A stretch of 64,000 nt of DNA from Alphaproteobacteria bacterium (GTDB taxonomy: Bacteria; Pseudomonadota; Alphaproteobacteria; CACIAM-22H2): NCBI GenBank assembly GCA_016793165.1, contig JAEULA010000008.1, forward strand, positions 124,001 to 188,000. Reading direction: 5' to 3'. Positions 62,354-64,000 of this stretch are shown here, in pieces; within the stretch, counting starts at the first letter, position 1; each line of letters begins with the position of its first letter. Both the position numbers and the translations under genes were made by a program. The notes beneath the pieces were generated by a model. It did no database searches, had not been told where the DNA came from, and was given only the letters and a program-made list of their open reading frames with translations.

Positions 62354-63561
62354 CACATCACCTCGATCTCGGCCTGCAGTGCGCCCGCGGCCTTGATCGC
62401 CTGGAGGATCGTGATCATGTCGCGCGGCCCGAACCCCAGCGCGTTGAGCCCGTTGACGAGCTCCTGGAGCGTGACGCTGCCGGGCAGGATGGCGAGGCGG
62501 CGGTCGTTCTGCTCCTCGACGTCGATCTGCGTCCGCGGCACGACGACGGTGGCGCCGCCCGGTGCGATCGCGCCGCCGGTGATGTCGCCGACGACCGGCG
62601 CGCCGGTGCCGCCGGCTGGCGCGAAGGGATTAGGCTGCGAGACCTGCGGCGTCTCGGTGATGCGGATCGTCAGGTTGCCGTGGGCGATCGCGACGGTGGA
62701 GATCCGCACGGCGTCGCCCATGACGATCGTGCCGGTCTTCTCGTCGATGACGACGCGGGCGATCTGGTCGGGCTCGACCGGCAGCTGCTCGATGTCGGTG
62801 AGGAGGTTCACGACGTCGCCGCGACGCCCGTCCGGCACGAGCACGAGCACGGTGCCCGGATCGAGCGGACGCGCCGAGGGCGAGCGCAGGAAGGCGTTGA
62901 TGACCTGGGCGATGCGCCGGGCCGTCGTGAGATCGGGATTGCGCAGCGAAACCTTGACGTCGTTGAGGGAGGCGAGCTGGAACCCGATCTCGCGCTCGAC
63001 GATGCCGCCGTTGGCGATCTTTCCCGCCGTGGGGATGTTGCGCGTCACGTTGCCGCCGCCGCCCGCGGCGGAGAATCCGCCGACCGCGATCGAGCCCTGG
63101 GCGACGGCGTAGACCTCGCCGTCCGCGCCCTGCAGGGGCGTCACGAGCAGCGTGCCGCCCTGGAGCGACGTGGAGTCGCCGAAGGTGCCGACGGAGATGT
63201 CGATGCGGCTGCCGGCGCGCGCGAAGGCCGGAAGGGTCGCGGTCACCATCACGGCGGCGACGTTGCGCGTCCGCAGGCTGCCGGCGATGTCGCGCGTGTT
63301 GACGCCCAGCCGCTCGAGCATCGCGATGATGCTCTGCTGGGTGAAAGGCGCGTTGTTGAGCGTATCGCCGGTGCCGTTGAGGCCGATGACGAGGCCGTAG
63401 CCGACCAGCTTGTTCTGGCGGATGCCCTCGAAGTCGGCGATGTCCTTGATGCGCGAGCGGGCGCTCGCGTCGTCGGTCGCGCCGCCGACGAGGGCGGCGA
63501 GCAGTCCGAGGAGCGGGAGGGTGCGTCGGAGGACGAGGGGAAGCATCGGTCGCGCCTGCAT
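62353..63561 (-). CDS. flgI: Flagellar P-ring protein FlgI
   Basis: A 402-aa exported protein forming the P ring around the rod. A Sec signal (LVLRRTLPLLGLLAALVGGA) precedes the mature N-terminus, IKDIADFEGIRQNKLVGYGL and VIGLNGTGDTLNNAPFT are the FlgI signature, and VSLRNPDLTTARRIAQVINA and LGFGPRDMITILQAIKAAGA close it. It heads the operon flgI, flgJ-like, flgN-like, flgK, flgL (and the modification genes) behind a sigma-54 promoter. ATG 63546 is an alternative start. Confidence 0.95.
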   Translation of the reverse strand: MQARPMLPLVLRRTLPLLGLLAALVGGATDDASARSRIKDIADFEGIRQNKLVGYGLVIGLNGTGDTLNNAPFTQQSIIAMLERLGVNTRDIAGSLRTRNVAAVMVTATLPAFARAGSRIDISVGTFGDSTSLQGGTLLVTPLQGADGEVYAVAQGSIAVGGFSAAGGGGNVTRNIPTAGKIANGGIVEREIGFQLASLNDVKVSLRNPDLTTARRIAQVINAFLRSPSARPLDPGTVLVLVPDGRRGDVVNLLTDIEQLPVEPDQIARVVIDEKTGTIVMGDAVRISTVAIAHGNLTIRITETPQVSQPNPFAPAGGTGAPVVGDITGGAIAPGGATVVVPRTQIDVEEQNDRRLAILPGSVTLQELVNGLNALGFGPRDMITILQAIKAAGALQAEIEVM

Positions 63562-63586
63562 TCTGCGAGGTGTTCAGCCGTCGCAT

Positions 63587-63603
63587 TGCGAGCGCCGTGC
63601 CAG
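63587..63603 (-). promoter_or_regulatory. Sigma-54 promoter of the flgI operon
   Basis: On the minus strand CTGGCACGGCGCTCGCA: the -24 element CTGGCACG is a perfect consensus, GG (63601-63600) and GC (63589-63588) are ten bases apart, and the -12 element is TCGCA (one base off TTGCA). Predicted start about 14 bp before the flgI ATG. Confidence 0.8.
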
Positions 63604-63676
63604 CCGGCGACCGCGCGGAAAACATCGAATTTGCGGGGATTGCGCGCTGCCGGCCGGCCGTGTCGCGCGGCGCGCC

Positions 63677-63712
63677 CGGCAAGCTTGAGCCGGCGCTCGG
63701 CACAACTTGCCG
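63677..63712. promoter_or_regulatory. Inverted repeats D, candidate FlbD enhancer for flgI
   Basis: CGGCA-CAACT-TGCCG (63698-63712, perfect arms) and an adjacent looser palindrome CGGCAAGCTTGAGCCG (63677-63692) lie about 75-110 bp upstream of the flgI sigma-54 promoter. Same motif as at the flagellin and fliK promoters. The site also lies 80 bp upstream of fliX. Confidence 0.55.
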
Positions 63713-63727
63713 GGCCGCGACGCGTCG

Positions 63728-63742
63728 TTAAGTCGGCATTAA
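63728..63742. promoter_or_regulatory. CtrA box upstream of fliX
   Basis: TTAA (63728-63731), GTCGGCA, TTAA (63739-63742): a full TTAA-N7-TTAA match, 50 bp before the fliX ATG. fliX is CtrA-dependent in Caulobacter. With flgI divergent, one 231-bp region serves an early CtrA promoter to the right and a late sigma-54 promoter to the left. Confidence 0.8.
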
Positions 63743-63792
63743 GCCTGTCGGGCCCAGTGTGCGGACATCACCACCGATCGGTCGCATTCGAG

Positions 63793-64000
63793 ATGAAGGT
63801 CGACTCCAGCCCAGGACTACGCGGTCCGGCACCGACGCGACGCGGCGATCGCGCCGCCGCGCGCGGCGGCGAGTTCGCACGCCATCTCGAGGATGCCGGC
63901 GCGACGTCGAGCGGTGCGCCTGTCGCCGGCGTCGCCGGCGCGACCGGCGTCGCGAGCATCCTCAGTCTTCAAGAGGTCGACGATGCGACGACCGGGCGCC
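63793..64000 (+). CDS. fliX: Flagellar assembly regulator FliX, N-terminal part (window end)
   Basis: The first 69 codons of a gene running off the window. The N-terminus MKVDSSPGLRGPAPTRRGDR, the Gly/Ser/Ala-rich linker (GATSSGAPVAGVAGATGVAS) and the ILSLQEVDDATTGR block match FliX, the class II regulator that controls FlbD according to basal-body assembly. Divergent arrangement with flgI also matches Caulobacter. The conserved C-terminal part is outside the window, so the call rests on the N-terminus, the CtrA box and gene order. Confidence 0.82.
   Translation, partial: MKVDSSPGLRGPAPTRRGDRAAARGGEFARHLEDAGATSSGAPVAGVAGATGVASILSLQEVDDATTGR

Overview
The window is a GC-rich (roughly 70% G+C) chromosomal segment of a motile alphaproteobacterium. 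The lineage is indicated by ctrA, chpT, sciP, flbD, fliX, flbT, flaF and DUF3553, a set typical of the CtrA cell-cycle/flagellar network of Alphaproteobacteria. The particular flagellar order and the 4Fe-4S/fdhD/mobA/DUF3305/DUF3306/fdh cluster suggest a Rhodospirillales-like organism, but genus cannot be fixed from sequence reading alone. I saw no tRNA, rRNA, insertion sequence, CRISPR array or integrase. Gene density is very high, with many 4-bp ATGA/GTGA overlaps.

Layout. (1) 1-3914: end of a dipeptide/oligopeptide ABC transporter operon (permease end, permease, two ATPases) plus N-formylglutamate amidohydrolase. (2) 3892-9006, minus strand: a polyferredoxin, moaA, an MFS transporter and NAD kinase. 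(3) 9106-17772, plus strand: a complete respiratory formate dehydrogenase locus: fdhD, mobA, DUF3305, DUF3306, then (behind a likely promoter and structured leader) a TorD-type chaperone, a small Tat-signal protein, the catalytic subunit (Cys, not selenocysteine, at the Mo ligand position), the 4x[4Fe-4S] subunit, a 72-aa membrane protein and the cytochrome b subunit. (4) 17816-19582: an exported seven-bladed WD40 protein, a 42-aa membrane peptide, a monohaem cytochrome c and DUF3553. (5) 19675-26054: chpT followed by cheA-cheW-cheY-cheB-cheR, closed by a bidirectional terminator. (6) 26196-45015: ctrA, fliI-fliJ, an EamA transporter, and the large minus-strand operon fliF-fliG-fliH-fliN-flbD-flhA-flhF plus a second FliK-like gene; then sciP and a fliK-flgE-hook paralogue operon. 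(7) 45513-48335: two flagellins, flbT and flaF. (8) 48385-58756: a flagellin-modification-like island of four TPR-glycosyltransferase proteins, a TPR-methyltransferase, an RmlD-like reductase, a glycosyltransferase and DUF4337. (9) 58766-64000: flgL, flgK, a FlgN-like protein, a FlgJ-like rod-binding protein and flgI, divergent from a fliX truncated by the window end.

Regulation can be read directly in the intergenic DNA. TTAA-N7-TTAA CtrA boxes lie before fliI and fliX, with degenerate ones before sciP and fliF. GG-N10-GC sigma-54 promoters lie before fliK, both flagellins and flgI. Each of these four is accompanied, about 25-140 bp upstream, by copies of a 15-bp inverted repeat CGGCA-N5-TGCCG, which I infer to be the enhancer for FlbD, encoded in the same window. 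So the window holds a nearly self-contained flagellar hierarchy: ChpT/CtrA/SciP at the top, FliX/FlbD in the middle, and sigma-54 late genes at the bottom.
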